From Duganella sp. SG902 (lineage in GTDB: Bacteria > Pseudomonadota > Gammaproteobacteria > Burkholderiales > Burkholderiaceae_D), in NCBI RefSeq assembly GCF_013376005.1, contig NZ_JABMJK010000006.1, forward strand, positions 352,117 to 416,116: 64,000 nucleotides of DNA, in the 5' to 3' direction. Below are positions 26,901-35,036 of this stretch, in pieces; the stretch's first letter is position 1, and every line of letters begins with the position of its first letter. The notes beneath the pieces are model-generated. The model was not told the origin of the DNA, ran no database searches, and worked only from the letters and a program-made list of their open reading frames with translations. The translations under genes and the position numbers were made by a program.

Positions 26901-28070
26901 TCAATTTGTGACAGCCTGATGACTCAGCTCCACCACCCGGTTGCGGCCGCCCTGCTTGGCGGCCTGCAGTGCCTCGTCGGCGCGCTTGAACAGGCTGACG
27001 GTGCTGTCCTCGGCGCGGATCACGGTCACGCCCAGGCTGGCCGTCATGTTGATGACGGCCTTTTCCGCCTTGACCGGCAGCGCGGCCACGGCGTTGCGGA
27101 TGCGTTCCGCCACCATGGCGGCGTCCTGCAGCGAGGTGCGCGGCAGCAGGAAGGCGAATTCGGCGCCGCCCAGGCGGCCCATCTGGTCGGAGTCGCGCAG
27201 CTGCTTCTTGCACACGTCCACCATGGCCTTGAGCACCAGGTCGCCGGCCGGATGGCCGTAGCTGTCGTTGACGCGCTTGAATTGGTCCAGGTTGAGGATG
27301 ATCAGCGCGGTCGGCATGCCCGGGCGGCGCGCCAGCGCGATCCACGGCGTCAGCGCCTGGTAAAAGCCGCGCCGGTTCGGCACGTCGGTGAGGGGGTCGA
27401 CCACCTCCAGCCGCGCCAGCTCGGCCTCGGCCTGTTCGCGCGCCAGCAGCAGGTAGCCGAAAGCATTGCCCAGCATCATCAAGTACAGCGCGCCCATGCC
27501 CACGCCCTGCGCCACCAGCGTGCCGCCGCCGTCGGCGCCCTCCGGCAGCAGCGGCCACAGGCCGCGCGCCACCACGGCGGCACTCAGCGCCAGCATCAGC
27601 AGCACCAGGTAGCGCCGCAACGCGCTGCCGTTGCGCCAGCCGCGTCCCAGCGCGGCGGCGCCGGCCAGGAAGAAGAAGCCGGCCGCCAGCGAGGCGATGG
27701 CGATGCGGCCGCCGGCCGGCAGCTGCAGCAGCCAGGCGCCCACGTACACGCCGATGGCCGCGCCCAGCGCCGGCAGCAGGTGCGAGCGCCAGACGCGGCG
27801 CCCGGCCTGCTCCCACAGCGCGGCGGCATCCAGCGCGAAGCCGGCGAACAGCACCGCGTTGGCGAACGGGATGGTCAGGAAATCCGGCAGGTCGCCGCGG
27901 AAATACAACAAGGTCCAGGCCACGGCCTGGCATTGCTTGGCCCACGCCCAGGTGGCGTGGGCGCGGCCGCCCTGGCCGTTGCGGCGCGCCTCGCGCGCGA
28001 AAAAGAACAGCGCCGCGCACAGGCTCCAGTTGCCCAGCGCCAGCGCCAGCAGCAAGGTTTTTATATCCAT
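26901..28070 (-). CDS. Membrane GGDEF-domain protein with degenerate GGAEF motif
   Basis: 389 residues. The N-terminal 215 residues hold about seven hydrophobic segments (TLLLALALGNWSLCAALFFF at the start, YLVLLMLALSAAVVARGLW later), forming a membrane sensor. A GGDEF domain follows (about 225-385: DPLTDVPNRRGFY, LIILNLDQFKRVNDSYGHPAGD). The active-site motif reads LGGAEFAFLL, with alanine where Asp or Glu normally helps bind metal. The I-site position reads RDSD, so c-di-GMP binding could be kept while synthesis is lost or weak. It may be a receptor or a crippled cyclase. Not part of an evident operon. Confidence 0.87.
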   Translation of the reverse strand: MDIKTLLLALALGNWSLCAALFFFAREARRNGQGGRAHATWAWAKQCQAVAWTLLYFRGDLPDFLTIPFANAVLFAGFALDAAALWEQAGRRVWRSHLLPALGAAIGVYVGAWLLQLPAGGRIAIASLAAGFFFLAGAAALGRGWRNGSALRRYLVLLMLALSAAVVARGLWPLLPEGADGGGTLVAQGVGMGALYLMMLGNAFGYLLLAREQAEAELARLEVVDPLTDVPNRRGFYQALTPWIALARRPGMPTALIILNLDQFKRVNDSYGHPAGDLVLKAMVDVCKKQLRDSDQMGRLGGAEFAFLLPRTSLQDAAMVAERIRNAVAALPVKAEKAVINMTASLGVTVIRAEDSTVSLFKRADEALQAAKQGGRNRVVELSHQAVTN

Positions 28071-28098
28071 GACCGCGGCCCGATGTCAGTCCCGGGCC

Positions 28099-28374
28099 TC
28101 AGACCTCGTGTTCCACGTTGGTGCTGCCGTCGCCCATCTTGCTGGACCAGGCCTGCACGAAGAACGCCTTTTCATCCTCGGTCGGGCTGTCGTGCCAGAA
28201 CACGATCAGCGTGCCCTTGTGGTCGTGCAGCTGGCTGACTTTCTCGATGAAGCTCTGCTTGCCGGCCAGGTCGGCCAGCGCCGCCACGTAGCCGTAGACG
28301 CGGGTCAGGCGCTCCAGGCGGTCCGGCTCGGTGAAGCTGTTGGTGGCGGTAAGCGTAGGGTGGTCTAAAAACAT
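28099..28374 (-). CDS. Small protein of unknown function
   Basis: 91 residues from the ATG at 28374, behind GGAGAGAGATACG. Mixed alpha/beta composition: RVYGYVAALADLAGKQSFIEKVSQLHDHKGTL in outline, then IVFWHDSPTEDEKAFFVQAW and an acidic end. No signal peptide, membrane segment or metal motif. I do not recognise the family. It is divergent from the spermidine-synthase-like gene and only 28 bp ahead of the GGDEF gene on the same strand order, so it may be co-transcribed with neither or either. Confidence 0.65.
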   Translation of the reverse strand: MFLDHPTLTATNSFTEPDRLERLTRVYGYVAALADLAGKQSFIEKVSQLHDHKGTLIVFWHDSPTEDEKAFFVQAWSSKMGDGSTNVEHEV

Positions 28375-28413
28375 CGTATCTCTCTCCAAGATGGCCGCCG
28401 GAGGGGCTGGCCT

Positions 28414-29211
28414 GTGCTAACGCCATGCTACTATGATTCCCTAGGTAAATCCACAATCCAACACAACTTGACGCCACCGCCATCCTCCCCGCCGCGCCCC
28501 CGGGTCCGCACACACGGCAACAAGCGCCTGCTGGAGTTCCAGCCCGGCATGGTGCAAAGCGAGATGCGCCTGTCGCGCCCGGACGACTTGGTGCTCAGCT
28601 ATGCGCGCGCCATGATGTGCTTCGTGCTGTTTCACCCGCGGCCCGAGCACATCGTCATGGTCGGGCTGGGCGGCGGCTCGCTGGCGAAGTTCTGCTACCG
28701 CTATCTGCCGCGGTGCCGCATCACCGTCCTGGAACTGAACCCGGAGGTGATCGCGCTGCGCGAGCAATTCGCCATCCCGCGCGACAATGCCCGCTTCCGC
28801 GTGATCCAGGCCGACGCGGTCGAGTATATGGCCCGACTGGACAACAGCGCCGACGTGCTGCTGGTGGACGGTTTCGACGCCGAGGGCCTGCCGCCAGCCC
28901 TGGGCAGCGCCAGCTTCTACGCCGATTGCCGGCGCGCGCTGCGCCCCGGCGGCGTGATGGTGAGCAATATCTTCAGCTACGATCCCCACTACGGCGACAT
29001 GCTGCGCCGCCTGCGCCAGACCTTCGAGGGCCGCATCTGCTGGTTTCGCGGCATCGCCGGCAACAACCGCATCCTGTTCGCGGTCAAGGACGGCGGCGCC
29101 TCGCCGGCGCTGGCCATGCAGCAAAAGGTGGCGCGCAGCCACGGCCTCGCCCTGCCCGTGCTCAACCGCCTGCTGGCGCACTGGATCGTGCTCAAGCTGC
29201 GCTGGCTCTGA
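28414..29211 (+). CDS. Spermidine synthase-like methyltransferase-fold protein
   Basis: 265 residues from a GTG at 28414 behind GGAGGGGCTGG. The start is uncertain, and a shorter one such as TTG at 28468 would lose only a poorly structured lead. The Rossmann core matches polyamine synthases: IVMVGLGGGSLAKFCYRYLP (SAM motif), ITVLELNPEVIALR (acidic end of strand 2), VIQADAVEYM and DVLLVDGFDAEGLPPAL. The family transfers an aminopropyl group from decarboxylated SAM. The N-terminal oligomerisation domain is short and the acceptor site cannot be judged, so it could be a non-canonical relative. Confidence 0.8.
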   Translation: MLTPCYYDSLGKSTIQHNLTPPPSSPPRPRVRTHGNKRLLEFQPGMVQSEMRLSRPDDLVLSYARAMMCFVLFHPRPEHIVMVGLGGGSLAKFCYRYLPRCRITVLELNPEVIALREQFAIPRDNARFRVIQADAVEYMARLDNSADVLLVDGFDAEGLPPALGSASFYADCRRALRPGGVMVSNIFSYDPHYGDMLRRLRQTFEGRICWFRGIAGNNRILFAVKDGGASPALAMQQKVARSHGLALPVLNRLLAHWIVLKLRWL

Positions 29212-29216
29212 CCGTC

Positions 29217-29236
29217 ATTCCGGCGCAAGCCGGAAT
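29217..29236. repeat. REP-like palindrome behind the spermidine-synthase-like gene
   Basis: ATTCCGGC-GCAA-GCCGGAAT is a perfect 8-bp inverted repeat five bases after the stop codon, within CGTC...CCATG flanks. Short dispersed palindromes of the form GTCATTCC..GGAATCC are common in beta- and gammaproteobacteria. It could form a hairpin in the transcript and help end or stabilise the mRNA; there is no T run. Confidence 0.6.
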
Positions 29237-29377
29237 CCATGCGCGGCATGCGCCAACGGGGCGTGGTTATTTGGCACGATATCTGTCGCCACGGCATGTT
29301 TTGTGACACACTAGCGGCAAGCCTGCGGCCCTTGTCCCCGCCCGCGCCATGCCAATCTTCCTGCCGGAGAGGGCGTC

Positions 29378-32223
29378 ATGTCGTCACCCCGCAAGTCATC
29401 CCGGATCTCGCTGGCGGCCATCCTGACGCTGCTGACGGGCGTCGCCGTCACCGGCCTGCTGTTTGTCGCGGTCAGCGCGCTGGAATACAGCAAGATGGAG
29501 CTGAGCTTCCAGCAGCGCGGCCACATGCGCGCGGCCGCCATCCGCCGCGGCATGGACGACACGCTGGAGCTGGTCACCATCATCAACACCCTGTTCAAGA
29601 CGGCGGGCGTGGTCGAGCGCGAGCAGTTCGCCGCCTTCACCCGGCCGCTGCTGGAACGTTATCCTTTTGTACAGGCTTTCAATTTCCACCGCGTGCTGGA
29701 CCACGCCGGCGCCCTCCGCCACGAGGCCGAGACGCGACAAGAGCGCCCGGAATACCGCCTGCACGACGCCAACCGCCAGCCGCTGTCGCCGCGCCCCCAG
29801 CACATCATCGTCGACTACCTGGAGCCGCTGGAGGGCAACGAGGCCGCCTTCGGGCTGGACCTGGCCTCGCTGCCGGACATGGCGCGCGTGATCGCCGACG
29901 CGGTGGACAGCGCGCAGCCGCGCACCACCGAGCTGCTGCGGCTGGAACAGGAGGCCGACGCGCAAAACGGCTTCGTGATGCTGCTGCCGGTCTACCGCCC
30001 CGGCGCCGAGCTGAGCACCGTGGCGCAGCGGCGCGCGGCCTGGGTCGGCAACACCAGCGCGGTCATCCGCTCGGCCGACCTGATCCAGAAGATCCTGCTG
30101 GCGGCCGACCTGCTCGACGACCGCGAACTGCTGGTCCAGGTCTACATCGGCGACGACATCCGCCCGGCCAACCTGGTCTACACGCGCGGCCAGCAGGCCG
30201 ACGAGCCGCCGGCGCCGCTGCCGCTGCAACGCTGGCTGGCGTTCGACTACCGCCAGCCCTACACCCGCACCTTCAGCGCGGCCGGCAAGCCGTGGCACGT
30301 GCAGGTGACGCCGCTGCCGCGGCCGTTCCTGCCGCACCATCTCGGTTCGCTGTCGACGCTGATCGGCGGCCTGCTGTTCTCGCTGCTGACGGCGGCCTTC
30401 GTCAACTCGCTGGCGCGCCGCTCGCTGCGCGTGCAGCGCCTGGTCGACGAGCGCACCGTGGCGCTCAAGGCCAGCAACGACAAGCTGGCCGAGGACGTGG
30501 CCGCGCGCAAGCGCACCGAGGAGGCGCTGCAGGAAAGCGAGCACCGCTTCCGCCGCCTGCTGGCGCTGTCGTCGGACTGGTACTGGGAGCAGGACGAGCA
30601 CTTCCGCTTCACCAGCATCACCGGCGGCTTCTTCGACAAGGGCAAGCAGGATCCCCAGGCCTTCCTCGGCAGGACCCGTTGGGAAATCAACCCGGCGCTG
30701 TGGGACAACCGCTGGGGCCGCGACCACCGCGCCACGCTCGAGGCCCACCTGCCGTTCGCCAACCTCGAATACGCGCTGCCCGGGCTGGACGGCCAGACCC
30801 ACTGGTTCAGCACCAGCGGCGAGCCGGTGTTCGACCGCGAGGGCAAGTTCCGCGGCTATCGCGGCACCGGCAGCGAGATCACCGGCCGCAAGCTGGCCGA
30901 GCAGCGCATCCAGCACATCGCCCACCACGACGTGCTGACCGGCCTGCCCAACCGCGTGCTGCTGCAGGACCGGCTGGCGCAGGCGGTGGCGTTCGCCAAC
31001 CGCAGCGGCAAGCCGCTGTGGGTGATGCTGATCGACCTCGACCGCTTCAAGTTCGTCAACGACAGCCTCGGCCACAAGGCCGGCGACCAGCTGCTGAAAA
31101 CCGTGGCCCAGCGCCTGCGCGACAGCGTGCGCGACAGCGACACCGTGGCGCGCCTGTCGGGCGACGAGTTCGTCGCCATCCTGTGCGAATATCCGGCCGA
31201 CGCCTCGCACGACGTCGCCCAGCGCATCATGCGCGCCGTGACCCAGCCGGCCATGCTGGAGGGCAAGGAGTTCTTCGTCACCTGTTCGATCGGGGTGGCG
31301 GTGTACGCGCCGACGGCACCTCGGCCCAGCGCCTGATCGAGCACGCCGACATCGCCATGTACCGCGCCAAGAAGCTGGGCCGCAACAACACCCAGTTCTA
31401 CGAGCCGGCCATGAACGAGGAAGCGCGCGAACGCCTGCGCATCGAGGGCGCGCTGCGCAGCGCGCTGGAGCGGCAGGAATTCGTGCTGCACTACCAGCCG
31501 CAGGTGGACTTGCGGAGCGGGCGCGTGGTCGGCATGGAGGCGCTGCTGCGCTGGCAGCATCCGGAGCTGGGCATGGTGGCGCCGCACCGCTTCATCGGCC
31601 TGGCCGAGGAGACCGGGCTCATTGTCGAGATCGGCGCCTGGGTGCTGCGGACCGCGTGCGCGCAGGCGCGCGGCTGGATCGACGACGGCCACGGCCAGCT
31701 GCGCATCGCCGTCAACCTGTCGCCGCGCCAGTTCGGCGAGCCGCAACTGCTGAGCGCCATCGCCGAGGTCCTGCGCGACACCGGCCTGCCGCCCTCCTGC
31801 CTCGACATCGAGCTGACCGAGGGCCTGTTCATGCACGACGTGGCGCAGGCGGTGGAATTGCTGCACAAGCTCAAGGCGCTGGGCCTGGCGCTATCGATCG
31901 ACGATTTCGGCACCGGCTATTCCAGCTTCTCGTACCTGCGCCACTTCCCGATCGACGTGCTGAAGATCGACCGCTCCTTCGTCAGCGACATCGGCGAGGA
32001 CGGCGAGGCGGCCATCGTGGTGTCCATCATCGCGCTGGCGCACAACCTGAAACTGCGCGTGATCGCCGAGGGCGTGGAGACCGCGGGCCAGCTCGACTAC
32101 CTGCGCCGCCACGGCTGCGACGAAATCCAGGGTTATTACTTCAGCCCGCCGCTGCCGGCTGCGGACTTTGAACAGTTGCTAAGGCAGGGACGGGATCTGC
32201 GAACAAGCCTGGCTCAGGCTTGA
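29378..32223 (+). pseudogene. CHASE-PAS-GGDEF-EAL protein interrupted by a one-base frameshift
   Basis: Read through, about 948 residues. The first frame from ATG 29378 has a membrane helix (AAILTLLTGVAVTGLLFVAV) and a periplasmic CHASE domain (about 75-300: FAAFTRPLLERYPFVQAFNF). Then come a second helix (LIGGLLFSLLTAAFVNSL), coiled coil, PAS and GGDEF (LSGDEFVAIL, an active SGDEF variant, with RDSD as I-site). After VAVYAP the frame breaks and stops at 31336. The next frame resumes with DGTSAQRLIEHADIAMYRAK, completes the GGDEF domain and gives a full EAL domain (MEALLRW, ELTEG, DDFGTGYSS, KIDRSF, IAEGVE, IQGYYFSP). One extra base at about 31306-31311, in GCGCC, restores the protein. The 3' end overlaps the convergent SET-domain gene by 83 bp. 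Confidence 0.85.
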
Positions 32224-32716
32224 CCTTGGGCTTGCGCTTGCGCGGCTTGGGCGCCAGCATGGTGCCGGTGCAGGTGGCGGCGCCGCAGCGGCAGGCGAAC
32301 GCCTTCTTGATGGCCGGCGTGTGGCGGCCCTCGTAGATCAGCGGGTAGGAATAGCTGAGCTCCTCGTCGCGCCGGATCTCGTGCAGCGCGTAGATGAAGA
32401 TGCGGCCATCCTCCTCCTCGATGGCCTCGCAGTTCGGCTCGCAGGAATGGTTGATGAAGCGCGCCTCGTTGCCATGGTCGCCGCCGTCGATCACATTGCC
32501 GTTGGCCAGGCTGAAGAAGAAGGTGTGGTTGTGCGGGCCGCCCTGGATCTCGGCGCGGATCTGCGCCTCCTCCCAGGTGATCTCGCGGCCGGCGTATTCG
32601 ATGATGCGCTCGCCGGGCGCGATGTCGCGCCGCGCGAACACGCCGTTGCCGTGCACCGACGAGCGTTCGACGCGGTATGCGGGTTGGTCTTGCTGGATAT
32701 CTGGCTGGCTGGACAT
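32141..32716 (-). CDS. SET-domain protein methyltransferase
   Basis: 191 residues from the ATG at 32716. SET proteins transfer methyl groups from SAM to lysines. Here the fold is complete: RSSVHGNGVFARRDIAPGERIIEYAGREI in outline at the start, then ARFINHSCEPNCEA (catalytic knot), ELSYSYPLIYEG, and a post-SET zinc cluster CRCGAATCTGTM. A basic tail (PKPRKRKPKVKPE) may bind nucleic acid. Bacterial SET proteins of this kind occur in many betaproteobacteria, and in some bacteria methylate ribosomal or nucleoid proteins. The last 83 bp overlap the convergent GGDEF-EAL gene. A target such as the histone-like protein (21036-21536) is an attractive but untested idea. Confidence 0.88.
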   Translation of the reverse strand: MSSQPDIQQDQPAYRVERSSVHGNGVFARRDIAPGERIIEYAGREITWEEAQIRAEIQGGPHNHTFFFSLANGNVIDGGDHGNEARFINHSCEPNCEAIEEEDGRIFIYALHEIRRDEELSYSYPLIYEGRHTPAIKKAFACRCGAATCTGTMLAPKPRKRKPKVKPEPGLFADPVPALATVQSPQPAAAG

Positions 32717-32785
32717 GGCGATCGGAAAGGTCAACGATCTTTTGATTAAACCACAGCCTCCCGGCGGATTCAATCGGAACACGCG

Positions 32786-34084
32786 CTAGCGCAGCGCCGA
32801 CTTCAAGTCCTGCGCGAATTGCCGCGCCTGTCCATCCCGCATGGTGGAGACCGTGACGCGGATCGCCTGCGACTTCCCCTGGACGTCGTAGGCGCTGCCC
32901 AGCCGCACCAGCCAGCCTTTCCTGGCCAGCGCGTAGGCGACGTCCCTGGCGTCGCGCCGCAGCGGAATCCAGAGGTTGAGCCCGTCGGCCGGCGGCGGCG
33001 GCGCGATGCCCTGAGCGGCCAGCTCGTCGCGCAGCTCGGCACGGCGCGCCGCGTAGCCGGCGCGCGCGGCCGCGATCTGGCCCCGCACCTCGGCCGAGCC
33101 GAGACAGGCCGCCACCACCGTTTGCAGGATGCGGCTGACCCAGGTCATGCCCGGCGCCAGCCGCGTGCGCAAGCGCGCGGCGGTGCCGGCGTCGCAGGCC
33201 ACGAAGGCCAGGCGCATGTCCGGCCCCAGCCCCTTGGACACCGAGCGCAGCAGCGCCCAGCGTGTGGTGCTGGCGGGAAGCACCGAGTAATACGGCGTGC
33301 CGGCCAGCAGGGCGAAATGATCGTCAATGATGACCAGCGCGTTGGGATGGTCGGCCAGCACCTGCCGGATCTCCGCGGCGCGGCGTTGCGACAGGCTGCA
33401 GCCGGTGGGATTGTTGGCGCGCGGCGTCAGCAACACCGCGCGCGCGCCCTGCTCGAGCGCGCGCCGCAGCGCTTGCGCTTGCATGCCCTCGTCGTCCAGC
33501 GGCACGCCGACGGTTTGCATGCCGCTCAGGCGCAGCGCGTTGATCGAGCCGAGGAAGCACGGGTCTTCCACCACCACCTTGTCGCCGGCCACCAGCTGGG
33601 CGGCCGCCAGCCGCTCGATGCCGTCCACCGCGCCGCCGGTCAGCTCCAGCTCCCAGCCCGGTGGGCAATCGTCGGCAAACCAGCTTGCGCCGGACGCGCG
33701 CAGCTCGGGCAGGATGGTGTCCTCGCCGTACAGGGCCGAGCGCAGGGAACGCCCCGCCAGCAGCGGCGCCGCGTCCGGCAGCCAGTCGGCGTTGGGGTTG
33801 CCGTGCGCGAGGTCGATCAGCGGGGTGTCGGGGCTGACGCCCTCCTGTTCGCCGGCACTGGGCGGCGCCACGATGGAGGTGCCGAGCCGGCCCTGCGCCA
33901 CGGCCAGGCCGGCCTTGGTCAGGCGCTGATAGGCGGCCGAGACGGTGTTGCGGTTGACGCCCAGCCTCTCGGCCAGCTCGCGCACGGGCGGCAGCGAGTC
34001 GCCGGGCTGGTAGCGGCCGTCCTGCACCAGGGCGCGGATGCAGTCGGCAATCTCGATGGCGGTGGTTCCGGTGATGTTTGACAT
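32786..34084 (-). CDS. MocR/PtsJ-type GntR regulator with aminotransferase domain
   Basis: 432 residues. An N-terminal GntR winged helix (about 5-75: YQPGDSLPPVRELAERLGVNRNTVSAAYQRL in outline) is joined to a type-I aminotransferase domain (about 90-430). The PLP lysine is in RSVSKGLGPDMRLAF, and RANNPTGCSLS and IIDDHFALLAG supply the usual Asn and Asp contacts. The order and size fit PtsJ-like MocR regulators, which sense PLP or amino compounds. It is divergent from the DapA-family gene, 58 bp apart, with a palindrome right beside its start, so it most likely controls that operon and itself. Confidence 0.88.
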   Translation of the reverse strand: MSNITGTTAIEIADCIRALVQDGRYQPGDSLPPVRELAERLGVNRNTVSAAYQRLTKAGLAVAQGRLGTSIVAPPSAGEQEGVSPDTPLIDLAHGNPNADWLPDAAPLLAGRSLRSALYGEDTILPELRASGASWFADDCPPGWELELTGGAVDGIERLAAAQLVAGDKVVVEDPCFLGSINALRLSGMQTVGVPLDDEGMQAQALRRALEQGARAVLLTPRANNPTGCSLSQRRAAEIRQVLADHPNALVIIDDHFALLAGTPYYSVLPASTTRWALLRSVSKGLGPDMRLAFVACDAGTAARLRTRLAPGMTWVSRILQTVVAACLGSAEVRGQIAAARAGYAARRAELRDELAAQGIAPPPPADGLNLWIPLRRDARDVAYALARKGWLVRLGSAYDVQGKSQAIRVTVSTMRDGQARQFAQDLKSALR

Positions 34085-34108
34085 TGTCCTAGGACATAGT
34101 GTTATGAT
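34078..34108 (+). promoter_or_regulatory. Divergent promoter with palindrome in a 19-bp spacer
   Basis: Ahead of the DapA-family gene TTGACA (34078-34083) and TATGAT (34103-34108) are near-consensus -35 and -10 boxes, but 19 bp apart, longer than the optimal 17. The spacer contains TGTCCTAGGACA (34085-34096), a perfect 12-bp palindrome touching the mocR start codon. An activator that distorts the DNA could bring such boxes into register, as MerR proteins do; here the adjacent regulator is MocR. Confidence 0.6.
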
Positions 34109-34142
34109 GTACCAGACATTCTATCACCTCAGGAGTCACGCC

Positions 34143-35036
34143 ATGTTTTCCGGTCTCAGCGCATTTCCCATCACACCCTTGAATGAAGACGGCATCGACG
34201 AGGCGGCCTACGGCCGGCTGGTGCGGCGGCTGGTGGCGGCCGGCGTCGATTCGATCGGCGCGCTCGGCTCGACCGGCTGCTACCCCTACCTGAGCCGCGC
34301 CGAGCGGGCGCGCGCGGCGCAACTGGCGGTCGAGCACGCGGACGGCGTGCCGGTGATGGTCGGCATCGGCGCGTTGCGCACGCGCGACGTGCTGGCGTTG
34401 GCGGAGGACGCGCAAAAGGCCGGCGCGCGGGCGGTGCTGCTGGCGCCGATGTCATACCACGCGCTGACGGAGGACGAGGTGTACGGCCTGTACCAGGCGG
34501 TCACGCGCAACCTGTCGATACCGCTGTGCGTGTACGACAATCCGGGCACCACGCGCTTCAACTTCAGCGACGAGTTGCACGGCCGCATCGCCCAGTTGCC
34601 GAACATCGGCTCGATCAAGATTCCCGGTGTGCCGGCGGAGCCGGCGGCGGCGGCCGAACGGGTGGCGCGGCTGCGCGCGCTGATACCGGCCAGCGTCACG
34701 CTCGGCGTCAGCGGCGACTGGTTCGGCGCGGCCGGCATGAACGCCGGTTGCGAGGCGTGGTATTCGGTGATCGGCGGCCTGTTCCCGCGCACCACGCTGG
34801 CCATCGCGCGCGCCGCGCAAGCCGGCGACGCGGCGGAGGCGACGCGCCTGTCCGAGCGTCTGCGTCCGTACTGGGACCTGATCGCGAAGCACGGCGGCAG
34901 CCTGCGCGTCACCGCCAGCGCGCTCGACATCCTCGGTCTGGTGTCGGGCGCCTGCCTGCCGCTGCCGCTGAAGGCGCTGCCGGACGCCGAGCGCGCCGGG
35001 CTCGCCAAGCTGATCGATACGCTGGAACTGGCATGA
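34143..35036 (+). CDS. DapA-family lyase/synthase (DHDPS superfamily)
   Basis: 297 residues from the ATG at 34143 behind CAGGAGTCACGCC. The (beta/alpha)8 aldolase fold of the DapA/NanA family is recognised by LSAFPITPLNEDG at the start, GALGSTGCYPYLSRAER, ALRTRDVLALAEDAQKAGA and VYDNPGTTRFNF. The Schiff-base lysine is in SIKIPGVP. The usual GTTGE signature is changed to GSTGCYPYL, so the substrate is probably not the pyruvate plus aspartate semialdehyde of true DapA. The gene is coupled to an MFS transporter (ATGA overlap) and divergent from a MocR regulator, pointing to uptake or export and breakdown of one small acid or amino compound. Confidence 0.85.
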   Translation: MFSGLSAFPITPLNEDGIDEAAYGRLVRRLVAAGVDSIGALGSTGCYPYLSRAERARAAQLAVEHADGVPVMVGIGALRTRDVLALAEDAQKAGARAVLLAPMSYHALTEDEVYGLYQAVTRNLSIPLCVYDNPGTTRFNFSDELHGRIAQLPNIGSIKIPGVPAEPAAAAERVARLRALIPASVTLGVSGDWFGAAGMNAGCEAWYSVIGGLFPRTTLAIARAAQAGDAAEATRLSERLRPYWDLIAKHGGSLRVTASALDILGLVSGACLPLPLKALPDAERAGLAKLIDTLELA

